In this document: piece by piece, positions 41,779 to 54,555 of the stretch | How positions within the stretch are numbered: position 1 is the stretch's first letter | Layout of the letters: the number at the start of each line of letters is the position of its first letter | Assembly: GCA_030549495.1 (NCBI GenBank) | Contig: JAUIRK010000312.1 | Coordinates: forward strand, 1-64,000 | DNA: 64,000 nt | Direction: 5' to 3' | From: Nectonema munidae | Lineage: Eukaryota; Nematomorpha; Nectonematoida; Nectonematidae | Program-made: the position numbers and the translations under genes | Notes under the pieces: model-generated | Told to the model about the DNA's origin: nothing | The model's input: only the letters and a program-made list of their open reading frames with translations | The model's database searches: none

Positions 41779-43728
41779 CATTCACAAACGACATTGAAAT
41801 AAAGTACATGTCATCACACTTTTAACATAAATTATAAATCCGTGTTTTCCAACCTTTACGCACGTCGACCACTTGCGGAGATGCTAAAAGGCCCCGGACA
41901 CCCTGCTATAAGCAGCCTGATTAATATTTTTATTTTTTTTTTAATTTATAAGAGATGAAAACCCTTACTCACACTTGTAGGTAGAAGGAAATGAAACAAG
42001 GACACACAAAACTATCGCCATGCCTGACTTGACTTAGACAAAAGTTGTAGTCGCTTAATTACAAAAAAATTAAAAATAAATGGAGTCGGAGTGGACTCCA
42101 CAAAAACTCTGCTTTCCTCTGAAAAAGTTGAAGCGTCATTTGCAAACAACAGTCTATCCAAAATGGAAAGACAAAGAAGTTAACCAAGATTGATTGGTGC
42201 TCCCTCGAGCTCAGTTTCTCACTAGAGAAAGCTTCCTTGACGTGGCAGAGATGATGGTAAAAAGTCAAAAAGCCTGATAACATTGGAGAGGGGGCTGGTG
42301 AAACTCCTGTTTTATCTCACCTGATTTTGTAACTGAAAAGCAGGACACTTTTTTCTGCAAACTGAAGACTTTACTGGTTATCCTGAATTGATGATTTTTC
42401 TTGGGAATAGAGGAGATGAGATTTTGGATAAATGTCACTTCTATAATCCCTTAAAAATAACACCACTGAAGAAGACATATTTCGTTAAGTTTTCTCAAAG
42501 AATATGATATAGGCTGGGAGAACTGTATGACCAATGTGCACTGATGACATCAGTTTTCATATATGTATATGATGCACCTCCGTGCAGTTCTAAAATCTCC
42601 AAGAAATTTAAATGCAGAAGCAACACTTTGAAAACCTCTAGTGTTTAAAATTTTGGACTCAATCCAAGGATACACAGAAGGGTGAAAAAGATCTTCTTCC
42701 TTTTCCAACAATATTTCACTGGGAACCAAAAAAACTTATTTTAAAAACTCGTAGCGACCACAAACGTTTGGAAACACTGCTGATGGGATTGATGAAAAAA
42801 ATCTTCGGAGTAGGTGATTTGTGAGGAGAGAACAAAAAGGAAAAAAAATAAAAAGAATTCTTTCCTAAATTAATATAGATTTCCTGATAATAAAAACTGG
42901 TTACGCCTGTTTTTAGATTACGCGAAGAAATTTATGAAATAAAATGTTCAGGCAATTACATCATTTCAAATAGAACTCTAACCTGTCAATCAAATGTGAA
43001 TAATTGGCTTTCATATCTTCATAAAACTTGGCTTGTTTGTATTTAGTGTATAATAATAACTCACAAATTTCCCCTAATCAAGAAGGTATAGATATGATGG
43101 GGTGCTTCAATCGAAAATTCCCAAACATGGAACTTGAAAAGCGGAATTATGAAGCTGCCTGCGGTATTAAAATACTTTTGACGCCGTATGAAGTTTTTTT
43201 ATGTAATCATCCTAATGTTTAAATGAACTGATATATCTTCAACGAGATTTATAACGAATTTTTTTTACAAAACTCTTAATTTGACAGGTTTTTGGCCGAG
43301 TAAACAAGAAAAAATTACCAGAATCTATTTTTCAATGCGCAAAAAACAGCTTCTACATTTTGAGGTGAAATAGTATGTGAAAGTCTATTCAATGAAATGG
43401 TGGACATTAACACATGTAAATCAACGGTTTGCATGTTGTTTCTTCTTCTTCTTCGAGTCCTTGTTTTCACAAACTAATTCAAAATCGGAAAAAAAGTTTG
43501 TAAATATTTCTAATATATATTAATTTTTTATATATTTGTTATCATAACAGTAACAAAATATTTTTTCATAAAAATGTAAAAATTTTGGTCTTAAGTTTCA
43601 TTTAAAATGTGATCTTTAAAAAGAATGACCGTTATATTTTGACTCCGTCCAAATGAATTTCTAAGAGCCCCTGGCCTAAAAAAACGTTTATGAAATTTGG
43701 AAAATTTGCTAAAATGCGAAAAACTCAC

Positions 43729-44970
43729 TTATTGAAAAGGGAGGGTGTTGATGGCGCTGTCAAATTTTCGATGGCAACATGAGGACAGTGAATAGAGAAT
43801 ATGAAGGCTGAGAAGAAAGAAAGAAGTGAAAGAGCAAAAGTGAGCTTGAGTGTAGAACGTAAGGACACTAAAAAGTGTTGAGCGATGAAACCAGAAAGAA
43901 CGATCCCAATAAAGGAAGCGGGCAGAGCGCAAAAGCCAAGAAGGAGAGAAGTCATGTCGGCGGAAATAGAAAAGTAGGACTGCACAAACTTGGGCAAAAA
44001 GGTAGAAAGACCGCCCAGCAGGAATATATCGATGGCTGCTGCAAAAGAAATGGACACATAGCAGGGGTTATAGCGCAAAAGCGAATACAGCGTCTCCATA
44101 GCATGGAACTTGGTCTGGAAAGAGGAATCTAACTGTGTAATTGATGCACTGCCAGTACTTTGAACATTTGGGTATCCTGACAAAAAGATTGGAATAAGAA
44201 GTAAAATAACTCCGGCGACAAGAAATCCAAACCACCAAGCGCCTACCCACTGAGGATCATTGGAACTGGAAAGATCGGGAATATTTGAATCCGTGTAATA
44301 GCGTAGCTGAACACTCGAAATGAGAAAGCCAAAGCCTGGACCAATGGATGCGAAAGCCAAAAAAATACTGAGATAAATGAACTTCTTTTCAGGCACATAC
44401 TCATTGATATACGAAACAGCGACAGTGAATAGAGGAGTGGTACCAATGCCTACTACGGAAAAACCAATAATAAAAAGATATAGAAAATTCTTGAGATAGA
44501 AGACGTCAACCTCCGCATTTTTTGAGCAAAAGATGGAATGCCTGTTAGCTTCTCCTCCATCATTCATCAAACAAAGTAGGGAAATGGGCGTGTACGTATA
44601 GTCTGGAGTTATGAAGTGAGGAAGGGAAAATAGTATGCAGCCAATGCCCATCAAAAAGACGCCGACCGAGATGAAGCGAACTTTGTTGCCTTTGCCGGCG
44701 TAATAGGAGACGGGAAGAACAACGAGCATATAGGCAACCTCATAAGAACTTACTATGAAGCCTAGGTTGAGGCTAGAAAGAGAAAAGCGTTGTTCTATGG
44801 ATGTGAGAGAGTTGTTAACTAAGCCAGAAACGATTGTACCTTGCAAAAAAGATACTAGAGATAGGAAAAAGAGCAGAATCCACGGACGTCTTAAGAATTG
44901 AAGGAAAATAGGGCGATATTGTGCCCATCCGTAAAATTTAAGAGTACGACATTCACTCTTTTCTTCATAC
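43729..44970 (-). CDS. SLCO/OATP main exon (TM1 to about TM9)
   Basis: Plasma-membrane organic anion transporter of the major facilitator superfamily. The exon spans about 414 residues: an N-terminal CRTLKFYGWAQYRPIFLQF before TM1, LQGTIVSGLVNNSLTSIEQRF in the first loop, the OATP signature DPQWVGAWWFGFL at about residue 236 of the exon, and FLPKFVQSYFSIS before the later helices. Many hydrophobic segments are visible. I chose the acceptor TTGAATGCTTCTTTTAG|G at 44970 rather than an upstream in-frame TTG. The start codon must lie in an upstream exon that I did not find. The donor GTGAGT at 43728 is strong. The subfamily was not determined. Confidence 0.92.
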
Positions 44971-45020
44971 CTAAAAGAAGCATTCAATTTTATATTACTC
45001 TTACATACAGAAAATGACAA

Positions 45021-46958
45021 TTCAGGGGAGGAAAGAAAGTAGAAAGGAGAAGTAGGTGTTGATATAGGAACTTATGGTATGGGTTTTAACTCAGATATAT
45101 AGCAATAGATCAATCATTATTCATTATATGATAATATAATGTGATATATTACCTACCGATGTTGATTATATTGTGAACAATTTTAAAGTAGACATCGGAT
45201 TCCTGTTTTTATCAGGTAATACAAATCTAGAGAAAAAATAAATCCCAAAACTCTTTGAATATAAATACCTAGTAGAATATCCACGCTCGAATAAAATCGG
45301 AAAAAAATTATTAGTAAACAGAGTTACATATATACATTCTGTTCTTTTCTGTGCAAATTTTCTTTGACCAGTCAAGAGGGCGCACCCCTTTTCCACATCC
45401 TCAGATCTGAATCCACCACTGGAAAGAGGTCTATACATTTAGCACTGACAGGCGTATTCATGCCCAAGACAATCCCACACCACCTCCTATTCCCATGGAC
45501 AATTACACCCTAAAACAGTTAACACACAATGTGACTGAAAACTAACTATTGACACATTAAATAACTTCCAGGCGTTGTGAATAGGTCTAAAATTTTGGGA
45601 GTTCTGACTCAGTATAAGCTAACTCCTAAATCTGAACTTTTCAAAAAAATGTTGAGTTAAATCAAGTTTTCAAAAATTCAAGTTACTTTCATATGTTTGC
45701 AAGGCACGAATAAAGATTTGCTGTAAACAAAATAAATATAATTTCTCTATATATTACTTTAAAAAGTGCCAAGAACCGTTTAACCCCCTAATGGTCGCAA
45801 ATTTTTCTTACTTCGAATGGCCATATGAGGCTTATAGAAGCCATTTTTGTAAAACTGAAATTTTTGTTTTTTGGAATAAAATTTTTTTTTATCTTCTATA
45901 ACAATAAATTAAAACAAAGAGAAACAAGGGCAAAACAAAAAAATTAACGCGATCTTCAAAAATTTAGTTAAATCACAAAAAAACATTTTTAAAACAATTT
46001 CTGCATAAAACAACTATTTTCTTCACAACAATTTTCTTTATAAGAAAAACATCTTCGAAAAATTCTTTTTTTAATATTTATGCCATAATTAAAAAATCTT
46101 TGCCTGTTAAGAATCTGCTATGGGATTATAAAAATTTTATCTAACGTAAGTGCAGAGGAGGAGAAGGGTGTTCAAAAAGGAAGACGAATTGAAAAATGAT
46201 GCTGGAAAAAATTTGCCACCATCAATACGATTGAAAATTTAATTAGGGTCTGAGAGTTCATAACAGGTAATATTTAATAAGAGAAGATATAGTAAAAAAT
46301 TGACAAGGGGGAAGTTGTCAAAAAATAACCAAAATTACATCATTTAAGAACGCTCCGTTATATAAAAATTATTCAAAAATGTTTGTCAACTCGCATGCCA
46401 TCGAGGTTCAATTATTGGATTCAAGTGTCAAAAAGAAGTAAAAAGTTTTTTTGTTGTTCGATTACAATAATCTCTTGATGAATGCTGAAAATAAGTATAA
46501 TTGAAATTTAAATAATTATACGTGTATACATTATAATTAAATGTTTTACATTTAATCTTTTTTGATTTTAAGAATTCAAAATGTTTAGACGAAACAGAAA
46601 TAAAAAATATAATTATTATAAAAATATTCTTTTTTGTAAGTTATAAAGACCTGGAAAGTAGTCAAACATATATTTAATAGTAAGTCATTCACTATAATAT
46701 TGAAAAGTAATAAAATGTTGTTCTTTAAATATAATATGGACATTCAAATCTTGATTGTATTACTAAGTGTCATGCTTGTTTATCAATTGTACTATTGATA
46801 AATGTAGAAAGTTTTTAAAATGTAAAGATAATAAATGTACAAAGCAATTTTATGCCCTTCTTTTATTAACTTGGTCAATAAATAGAGAATATAAAAACTA
46901 TAGCTATGAATGATTAATTTAATAGACTCCTCTGAAAACCTAAATTTTTTACAGCATG
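45021..46958. other. SLCO upstream region, no gene seen
   Basis: It should hold the 5' exon and promoter of the SLCO gene. A frame starting at 45438 (MYRPLSSGGF) overlaps a repeat-like segment (GTGGTGGATTCAG...GGGGTGCGCCC) and is not accepted as the first exon. TTAACCCCCTAATGGTCGC at about 45778 may be another TTAA-type repeat end. The rest is AT-rich. Confidence 0.35.
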
Positions 46959-47410
46959 ATCTAGTTCAGTGCTCTTCAAACTTTTTTTATCGCGACCCCT
47001 TTTGGAAAAAAATTTTTTTCGTGACCCACCAAAATTTTTTATAAATAAAAAATAAGTTAATGGAGTGAAAAAGTTTATTCCTTCAAAAAATCAACATACG
47101 CTAAACATGAAATAAAATATTATTTAACTTTGATTATTTTTTTATTTGACTGTTGTTTTCTTGTAGATTGCAACAACCTTTCAAAGTACTCCACGGGTTT
47201 ATTAACACAAGAAGGATGTTTAGTTTCGAGATGCCTTTTCAATTTTGCAGGCCTCATGCTTTCGCTTGCTAAGTGCTCACTGCAAACCACACACATTGAG
47301 CGCTGCTCATTATTTATTTCAATGAAAGTGAATCCAAATTGTAAATAAGTTTTGTTGTACTTTCTTTTTTTCACATAAATATAAAATATAAAATTTTATA
47401 TAAATTATAT
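46959..47410 (-). mobile_element. hAT fragment with BED finger
   Basis: The end CAGTGCTCTTCAAAC at 46967, preceded by a possible target site ATCTAGTT, is a hAT-type terminus. Inside, on the minus strand, 47374-47120 encodes KRKYNKTYLQFGF, CVVCSEHLASESMRP and HLETKH: a BED zinc finger (C-x2-C...H-x4-H) like that at 9294-9812 but from a different family member. The frame stops after 84 codons and the right part of the element is gone or displaced; the LINE at 47411 abuts it. Confidence 0.7.
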
Positions 47411-50400
47411 TTAAATATTCTTCTTTTCGCAACCCTTTACTCTCCTCCCTCACACCCAATAGCCATCCCATCTGATTTCCCCCAATCACTAACACTTGCA
47501 ACATCCACACTCCCGTCTACACATCATTTAATTATCTCAACTGATTGCAACGCTCGATCGCACATCTGGGACCACAAAGAAAATCCACGAGGACAACAAG
47601 TCATCAATTTCTTATGTTCAAACAACCTATATCTCACTGACAAATCTAAAAACCCTACATACCAACGCTCTTGTAACAACGAACAATACACCTCTCACAT
47701 TGACCTCACAATAACCACTTCAAATACTCTCAATCTAATATCTAATTGGTCAATCTCAGACATCCCATCAGCTTCAGATCACGCCTTCATAACATTTCAA
47801 CTTCACATAAACACTACAACGATCAAAAACTATAGCAACATTATAAAAAAGAACATCACTCACTGGCTCACATATCTCAACATTCCCAACATTAACATCC
47901 CTCTCCTCTCCCACTTACATCGATAAAGCAGCACTATCTCTCAATGATCATGTCTCACATTCCATCTTATCCTCCACTCCTATCAACCCATTTCCTAAAA
48001 GAAAACATGCCTATTTCTGGACACTCGAGTTGACTGCAATAAAAAACAATCTAAACGAATTATCAAAACCCTACGAAAATCTCCTACTCCCTTAATCATC
48101 TCATTCCATTCTACTGTTAAAAAAAAATACAAACAGGCAATACTTCAAGCTAAAAAGAACTCATGGGTAAAATTCACCAGCCAACACTCAAACAACCCAT
48201 GGAACATCATCAATAGGCTAACTAAAAAGAAAAAACCTTCTATTCTCCCCAAAACAATACTTCCCTGCTCATCCGATCATACAACACACTACAACCCTCC
48301 ATTTCTATCGACAATCTTTCCCCCCGACTCTCCCTCTTCTGATCTCCCCTTTCACCATACAATTCGAGAACACTCTAAAAACATCATTCACTCCATCCAA
48401 AACCCTACTTTTCCTCCAATCACACTAAATGAATTAAACATAGCAGTAAACTCTCATAAAACAAATGCCTCATCTAGCTTCGACCATATCTCACCCAAAC
48501 ACATTAAAAAATCAATACACATTCTAAACAAACATTTACTCCTTATTTTCAATGCATGCCTTACTCATTCACATTTCCCCAACGTTTGGAAAATCGGCAA
48601 ACTCATACTCATTCCTAAACCCAATAAAGATTCAAGCCTCATTCAAAATTGGCGACCAATCACTCTAATACCCATAATAGGCAAACTTTTCGAAAAAATC
48701 ATTCGCAAACGTCTAGTCCACTACCTTCTATCCCGTAACCTCATACATCACACGCAATTTGTATACCTTCCCAACAAAAATACGGAAACAGCACTATCTC
48801 GTCTAACCACCTACCTTGACTCTTCTCTTTCTACTCAGAAAATTTCACTCTCAGTCACCCTTTTTTCACTTAAAAGCGCTATCTCTTATAAATGGGGCCT
48901 CCGTCCCAAACACACCAAATACATATACATATCCTTAATCCTACCAGTAATTCAATACGGAATTCTTTCCTGGGGCATCTCCTTAAAACACCCCACAACC
49001 ATACATTTTCTTAACAAGATACACCGTCTCTGCCTACTTTGCATCATCAACGCATATCGTACTACTTCCACACAATGCCTAGAAATTCTAACTAACACCC
49101 TACCATTACAACTTCAACTTAAAAAACTATTATTAAGCGCTTCATCTTGACATACAACAACTTAATTCCCCCATTTCATCCGATCACACCCCACCACAAT
49201 ACTCCATCCTATTCTTTCTACTCACATCTATTAGCAAAATACGCTCCAAATATTGCTAACTACCTAGTTCATCCATCGATACACCCATCTCTTTTAACTC
49301 ACCCATCTGCACAAAACCCTTTCAAAACATCTATATGCAAAAACAAATTTTTTGCAAAACAATCAATTTCATACCTTCGCTCTACCTCTTCACCAACCTC
49401 CCTACGCATCTTCACAGACGCCTCAAAGAAGTCCCTAAGTACTTCCTTTGCTTACGCCTTCTTTAAAGGCTCTTCCACTAGCCCCTTTTACAGCCATCGA
49501 TCCCAATTAAATCCTCTACTCTCAATCTTCGAATGCGAAATCTTTAGCCTTTTACACGCCTGCACTACGATCACTAACAACATTAACCACTTCCTTCACC
49601 ACTTTACTACCATCCATTTCTATACCAATGCACAAAACATAATCCACGATCTCTCTCTATCACACAACATCCCTTTTCCCTCCTTTCAACTCGCCTCCTC
49701 CCTAATCAATCTTACAAAACCTTTCCACATACACCTATGTTGGTGCCCTGCTCATCTAAACATACCAGAAAACTCCCTAGTAGACTACTTAACCTCAAAC
49801 TTACACCTAACCTCCCACATTCCTCTCAACTCCCTACCTCTCAAAACCTTTCTAACACACATTCACTTATCCTCTCTAGAAGAATGGCAGATGTCCATAT
49901 CTTCATCTCAAAATGCACTAATCTCCTCTTTACCACACATCAGCACAATTCACACAACTTTCAAAAATAAAAAATTTACACCACCTCGTTCAACCATTCG
50001 TTGGCTATCAGGCCATTGCCCATGCAAAGTATATCTTTTCCGAATTAAAGTAAGCGAAAATCCATACTGTCGTTTCGGATGCGACACAATAGAAACGCCA
50101 ACCACCTCATATTCACATGTCAAATCTTCTCTTATCATCGCTAAGATCTTCTATTTCGCTGCCTTTCTTTACTTAACAGATCTTCAACAACACTCTCAGA
50201 TCTTCTGTTACACCCAACACTACTAAAATCCCTAGCAACCCTCATTGACACCATTGAAACAACTCTCACCACCGTCGATAACCCTATAACAAACTAATCT
50301 GCTTTTCTCTTCTACTTTTAGGACAACCTATCTCTACCAACATCTGCATCTTCCTTAACCAACTCTCAAGCTTACGCGAGCATATCAGCTCACGCTGGAA

Positions 50401-50436
50401 AGTGCTTTGAAATCTACCTACCTACCTACCTACCTT
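47411..50436 (+). mobile_element. I-clade-like LINE (endonuclease, RT, RNase H), damaged
   Basis: Domains in order on the plus strand: the endonuclease C-terminal part (TDCNARSHIWDHKENPRGQQ, SHIDLTI, SDHAFITF) at about 47530-47810; reverse transcriptase fingers (FPNVWKIGKLILIPKPNKD, NWRPITLIPIIGKLFEKII) at about 48570-48720; then the RT thumb (LPVIQYGILSWG) near 48940. The stretch with the catalytic YADD box is missing, so the RT is internally deleted. 49147-50226 encodes RNase H (RIFTDASKK, FYTNAQN, LCWCPAHLNIPENSLVDYL). The 3' end is a TACC microsatellite (50413-50436). It is strongly C-rich and G-poor on this strand. Frames are interrupted and the 5' end is lost. Confidence 0.85.
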
Positions 50437-50569
50437 CATTCAAAACGACATCATTGTTCACATTCCTCAGATCACTGAGAAGTTACTTTTTCGCTCAATA
50501 GTTTTAAAAATACTCTTCCTTACCAACTCCTTTCACTCTAAACTTGACCTCAGAGGGAAAGGGAGCAGA

Positions 50570-51640
50570 GGTTGACGCGGGGGTCTGTGATGAAGGCATG
50601 AGTAAAGTAAGGCAAAGCAAGAGAAAAGAAAGAAGTGATCAGATCTGGCTTGCGCGCCCTTAAATACTCCACCCAGGAGACAGGAATCCTGCCTAAATTG
50701 AGGAGGATCCGGTGAAAGAGGATTTCCTAAGGGCGGAGATAGGAGTCCTTCGCGCCAAGCAGCTCGTTAACACCAGTTGTCGACTGCTCTGGAGAGGTGT
50801 CATCTTGCCCAGTGCGGTGATAGGCTGTGAGCGCTCGATTGACAGGCGAAGAGGGCGGTTTGTCAGCCATCTCGGGCCCTATCTCTCCACGTACTTTTGA
50901 TCCCTGGCATTCGGTAGGCCAGAGCTGCTCCAGAACTTCTTCCACGAAGGAAGGATCTTCCTTTTGAGTGCTGCGTCTCCCCAAATTTGACAATCAAGGA
51001 TCTTGATTTGATGTGAGGTGTCGGTGCAGGGTGTTCTGGAGGGTTTGTCAGCTGGGTTGTTTGCGGAGGCTATGTGCTTGATCCTGTGTGGGAGGCTCCA
51101 TGAATGTTCGTCAAGGTTTCTGGCCCAAAGGATAAGAATGGCAAGTTTCGGGGAGGAACTCCCCCATTTCTTGATCCCTTGGAGACATACCAGTGAGTCA
51201 GTCCATGTCCATCTGTTAGGGAAGAGGATCTGTCCCATACAAATGGCCAGCATCTCGAGTTCCACAATGGACCACTGTGATTTCACTCCCAGAGCGACCG
51301 TTATGTCTCCCACAATTCCTAAGCCTGTGAGGGAGGCATCGGAAAAAACTCGCTGAGTCGGCGGGTAGAAACTTCACAGTGGCCAGAAAGAGGTTACTTG
51401 GTTCAGGAGTCGCGGAACAAGTATGACCAGGAGTCCTCTCGCAAAGCTTGATGCGGGTTCTTTGTACAAGGTGGACAACGCTCTGAATTCCCCCGGGAGG
51501 GTGGCGAGATAGTAATTGAGGACTCCTAGGGTCCTGAGTTTCCATTTCTCTGGGATAAGTGGCTGGTCCAGAGACAACATGAAAGCTAGGAGTGCCGAAA
51601 TAACTTGACCTCTGTTAAATCCATTCTTTATCATTGATTG
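50570..51640 (-). mobile_element. Ty3/Gypsy-like LTR retroelement pol fossil (broken)
   Basis: Minus-strand frames between about 50700 and 51640 show the end of a reverse transcriptase connection region (LGVLNYYLATLPGEFRALST), an RNase H region (QWSIVELEMLAICMGQ) and a tail like HIASANNPADKPSR, similar to the AD(x)LSR motif that closes Gypsy RNase H. No gag, integrase or long terminal repeats were recognised. It is a partial copy with several breaks. It is clearly more GC-rich than its surroundings, so it may be a fairly young arrival or from a GC-richer family. Family assignment is tentative. Confidence 0.55.
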
Positions 51641-52125
51641 TATTTATATATATACTCGTATTTTGTAAATTTATCATATGCATATATATTAAAGCATAGT
51701 ATACATCATTAAGTAATAATTTATTATGTTACATGTCTACATAATATTTATTTTTGTTCATTAAAATTTTATTTTTTTTATATCTAGTCTAACCATCAAG
51801 AGCTGAAGAAATCTCGATGAAGTAATAAAGCTTCTTTTTCTCCTCCAGTGGTAGACCAAATATTATGAATATATATATATACATAACCACGTAGTGGGTA
51901 GTTCTTTGGAGGCATTTTCTTTGTGTATATTGAAGAAGTGATATAAAATTATTCGGAGGCAAATTAACCCCTGTAATATTGAAGATTGAATGACATACTA
52001 TGATAGTTTAAATTTAAGACTAGTTTAGAATGATTTATTTTTTTTATTCTATCCACTTTTTATGTTTTATATTTTGCCACAAATAAAAAAGGAATCAGTA
52101 TATAAGTTACTTTAATAAAAAATGT

Positions 52126-53540
52126 TTGAAAAATTACTTTACTGATTTTTATGACCATACAGCCAAACTTATTAAATTCATTGCTACTCTGATAGCCCTT
52201 CAAGATATATTTTTAACAGATGTCTTTATGAAGGTGTTTTTTCCTGAAATATTCAAAGTCAGTTATGTTATCTCCATATTTAAGAAGGGTAACATGTACA
52301 ACATGGAAAATTATAGAGCAATTTCCATCCTTCCGATTTTATCGAAAATATTAGAGGGAATTATTTATGATAATATGTACAATTATTTTGAATATAATAA
52401 TTTGTTTTCATTATCTCAGTTTGGCTTCAGTAAGTTCCATTCGATAGAAAAACTTCAATCAATTTTTATCAACGATGTCATTATCTTCTGGGAAAAGAAG
52501 TAAGACTGCTTAGGTATTTTTATAGATTTAAAAAATGCTTTCGATTCTCATTGCTATGCTATAATCTTATAACATACAAATTCAGCTTTACTTGCAAATT
52601 AATTGAATCTTTTATGGCTTTTATCAACAATTTTAATTCGTGCGTCAAATGTTTATCTAATATTGGGGTAACTCAAGATCAATTAGGGCCTTTACTGTTC
52701 ATAATATATATTAACTCGGTTCTAAATGAGATTAAGAGCAAAAACATACATTGTTATGCTTACGCAGATGATATTTCTATACTCATTAATTTTTCGAATC
52801 GTAATATTATCGAAACAAATGAAAGGCTATACTTTACTTACAATAAATTAAACAAAATGAACTTATCCATCAGCAGTGATAAAACTAAAGCTATATTTTT
52901 CCTTCTATACGTAACTTTAATTTGAATGATTTTAGTTTTAATATAGGTGGACATACACTTATGTTATCAGAATCAATAAAGTTTCTCGGAATAATTATTA
53001 ATCAAAAACTTTCTTGGAAGTTTCAAATTGACTCCTTAGTAACAAAACTTAACAGCTTGCTTTCAATATTTCATAATAACAGCTACTTACCTATCACTTG
53101 TTTTACCTGTAATATTCTTTTCATTGGTAAATTTTTAAGGCATGTATAAAATAAATTTAATTTAATTTGCAATCAAATATTTCTCTAGTCAATCAAACAA
53201 TATGAGCAAATTTTGATAAATATGGAAGAAAAAAAAATTAAAAAAAAAGAAAAAAAAAGATTTCCTTACAAGCTTCATGTTAATCTCTAAAAACAAATTC
53301 ATAAAAATTGTGATTAACCATCTTAAGCATAATGCGAGCATATAGCCTTACGGCTGAAAGTGCTTTGATATCTCCAACCAACAAGCTTCATGTTTATGGT
53401 ACAAAAAACAAATTATCCAAACAAAGTTTGATTTTTAAAGTACCTTACTGTTGGAATTCATTTAATCAGATTATAACTAAATTTATTGATCAACAAGAGT
53501 TTTTTTTTAATTATTCGGAAAGTTGAAGAATCTACATTGA
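52126..53540 (+). mobile_element. Jockey/CR1-like LINE fragment (reverse transcriptase), decayed
   Basis: Plus-strand motifs in order: KVSYVISIFKKGNMYNMENY then RAISILPILSKILEGII (about 52250-52370), QFGFSKFHS (52420), LGIFIDLKNAFDS (52510-52550), QDQLGPLLFIIYINSV (52675-52720), CYAYADDISIL (52755-52785), FLGIIINQKLSWKFQID (52980-53030), and a C-terminal KQSLIFKVPYCWNSFN (53420-53465). These are the RT blocks of Jockey/CR1-type LINEs, with the catalytic YADD still present. The frame shifts near 52500, 52550 and 52920, and stops interrupt it, so it is dead. A 3' block near 53335-53378 resembles the tail of the LINE at 50380-50412. Confidence 0.8.
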
Positions 53541-54284
53541 GCAGTACATCTAACACTTGTTATGTTTGCAATCAAGAGACACACAACACACTTATAATAT
53601 GCTTTTTAACATTCTTCTATTCTCTATTTTTATGCTTGATAAAACTTAATATACGTAAAAATATTGCCAAATATTCATACACATATAATATGTACAATGT
53701 ACATATATTCATATATGCATGTGAATACATATATTATTTTTATAACATAATACTAATCTTTTCTTTATGTTTATATATAACATAAATATTATCAAATGAC
53801 CGTACGATACAATTAGCGGCTTTTATTGGCCTTATTTCTTTCAATCATAACTTGTCACAACCTTATTTGGCAAAGAAGTTCTAGTATGGTTATATAACCT
53901 TTATACTTGCAAGATTTACTTATTTTTTTTAACAATTCTTCTTATAAACATTGTCTTATATCTTTATATATATATATATATATGAGATAATTAGTTATTA
54001 TTTTTAACTATGAAATCATAGAGTGACATAATTAGCGGCTTATATTAGCCTTTAGTTTGCCCTTGGAACTATCTACATATTTTAAAACCTTATTCCAAAT
54101 GTTGTTCATTCTCACTTCAATAAATTTCCTTCTTTTCTCTTGACTTGATGCTTTAGAAATGAGCATAGATTGCTAATAAACTAAGTTTAAGTAAATGATA
54201 GTCATATGAAATTTATTTTTTCATATTTTATTTTTATGTCAATTTAAAAATGGTGTTTCCAGGCTTTTATGATTAATTTTTTAA

Positions 54285-54542
54285 ATGCAAAACTCAAGAC
54301 AGGAAGTCTTATCCCTTTATAAAATATTACTTAAAACAGCTAAGCAATTCAATGACTATAATTTTCGGTCTTATGCTTTAAGAAAAATTAAAGATACATT
54401 TAAAAGTAATATATTGTTAAGCAGCCAAGACGATATTATGGTACAAATAAGTTTAGCCAGAAAAAATTTGAATGTACTTAAAAGACAGACCACAATTGCA
54501 AATTTTTATTATACAGATCCATCTTTTATGAACACAAAATAA
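54285..54542 (+). CDS. LYRM4: LYRM4/ISD11, mitochondrial Fe-S assembly factor
   Basis: 85 residues, complete and without introns. It reads SRQEVLSLYKILLKTAKQF, YNFRSYALRKIKDTF, then LARKNLNVLKRQTTIANFY. The LYR motif appears as LYK, and YN(F/Y)R(S/T)YA(L/V)R(K/R)I(K/R)D(T/A)F followed by A(K/R)..L.V(I/L)(R/K)RQ is diagnostic of ISD11. ISD11 binds and stabilises the cysteine desulfurase NFS1 together with acyl carrier protein in the mitochondrial matrix. Human LYRM4 has 91 residues. A stop codon lies directly before the ATG, fixing the start. TTTCCAG at about 54255 could be an acceptor for a 5' leader exon. The stop is 13 bp before the next gene. Confidence 0.92.
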   Translation: MQNSRQEVLSLYKILLKTAKQFNDYNFRSYALRKIKDTFKSNILLSSQDDIMVQISLARKNLNVLKRQTTIANFYYTDPSFMNTK

Positions 54543-54555
54543 AATACTTTCAATA

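Noticed and set aside
45166-45438. ATG-starting frame upstream of the SLCO main exon as its first exon
   Set aside because: It overlaps a repeat-like segment (GGTGGATTCAG...GGGGTGCGCCC), has no OATP-like residues, and no in-phase donor was found.
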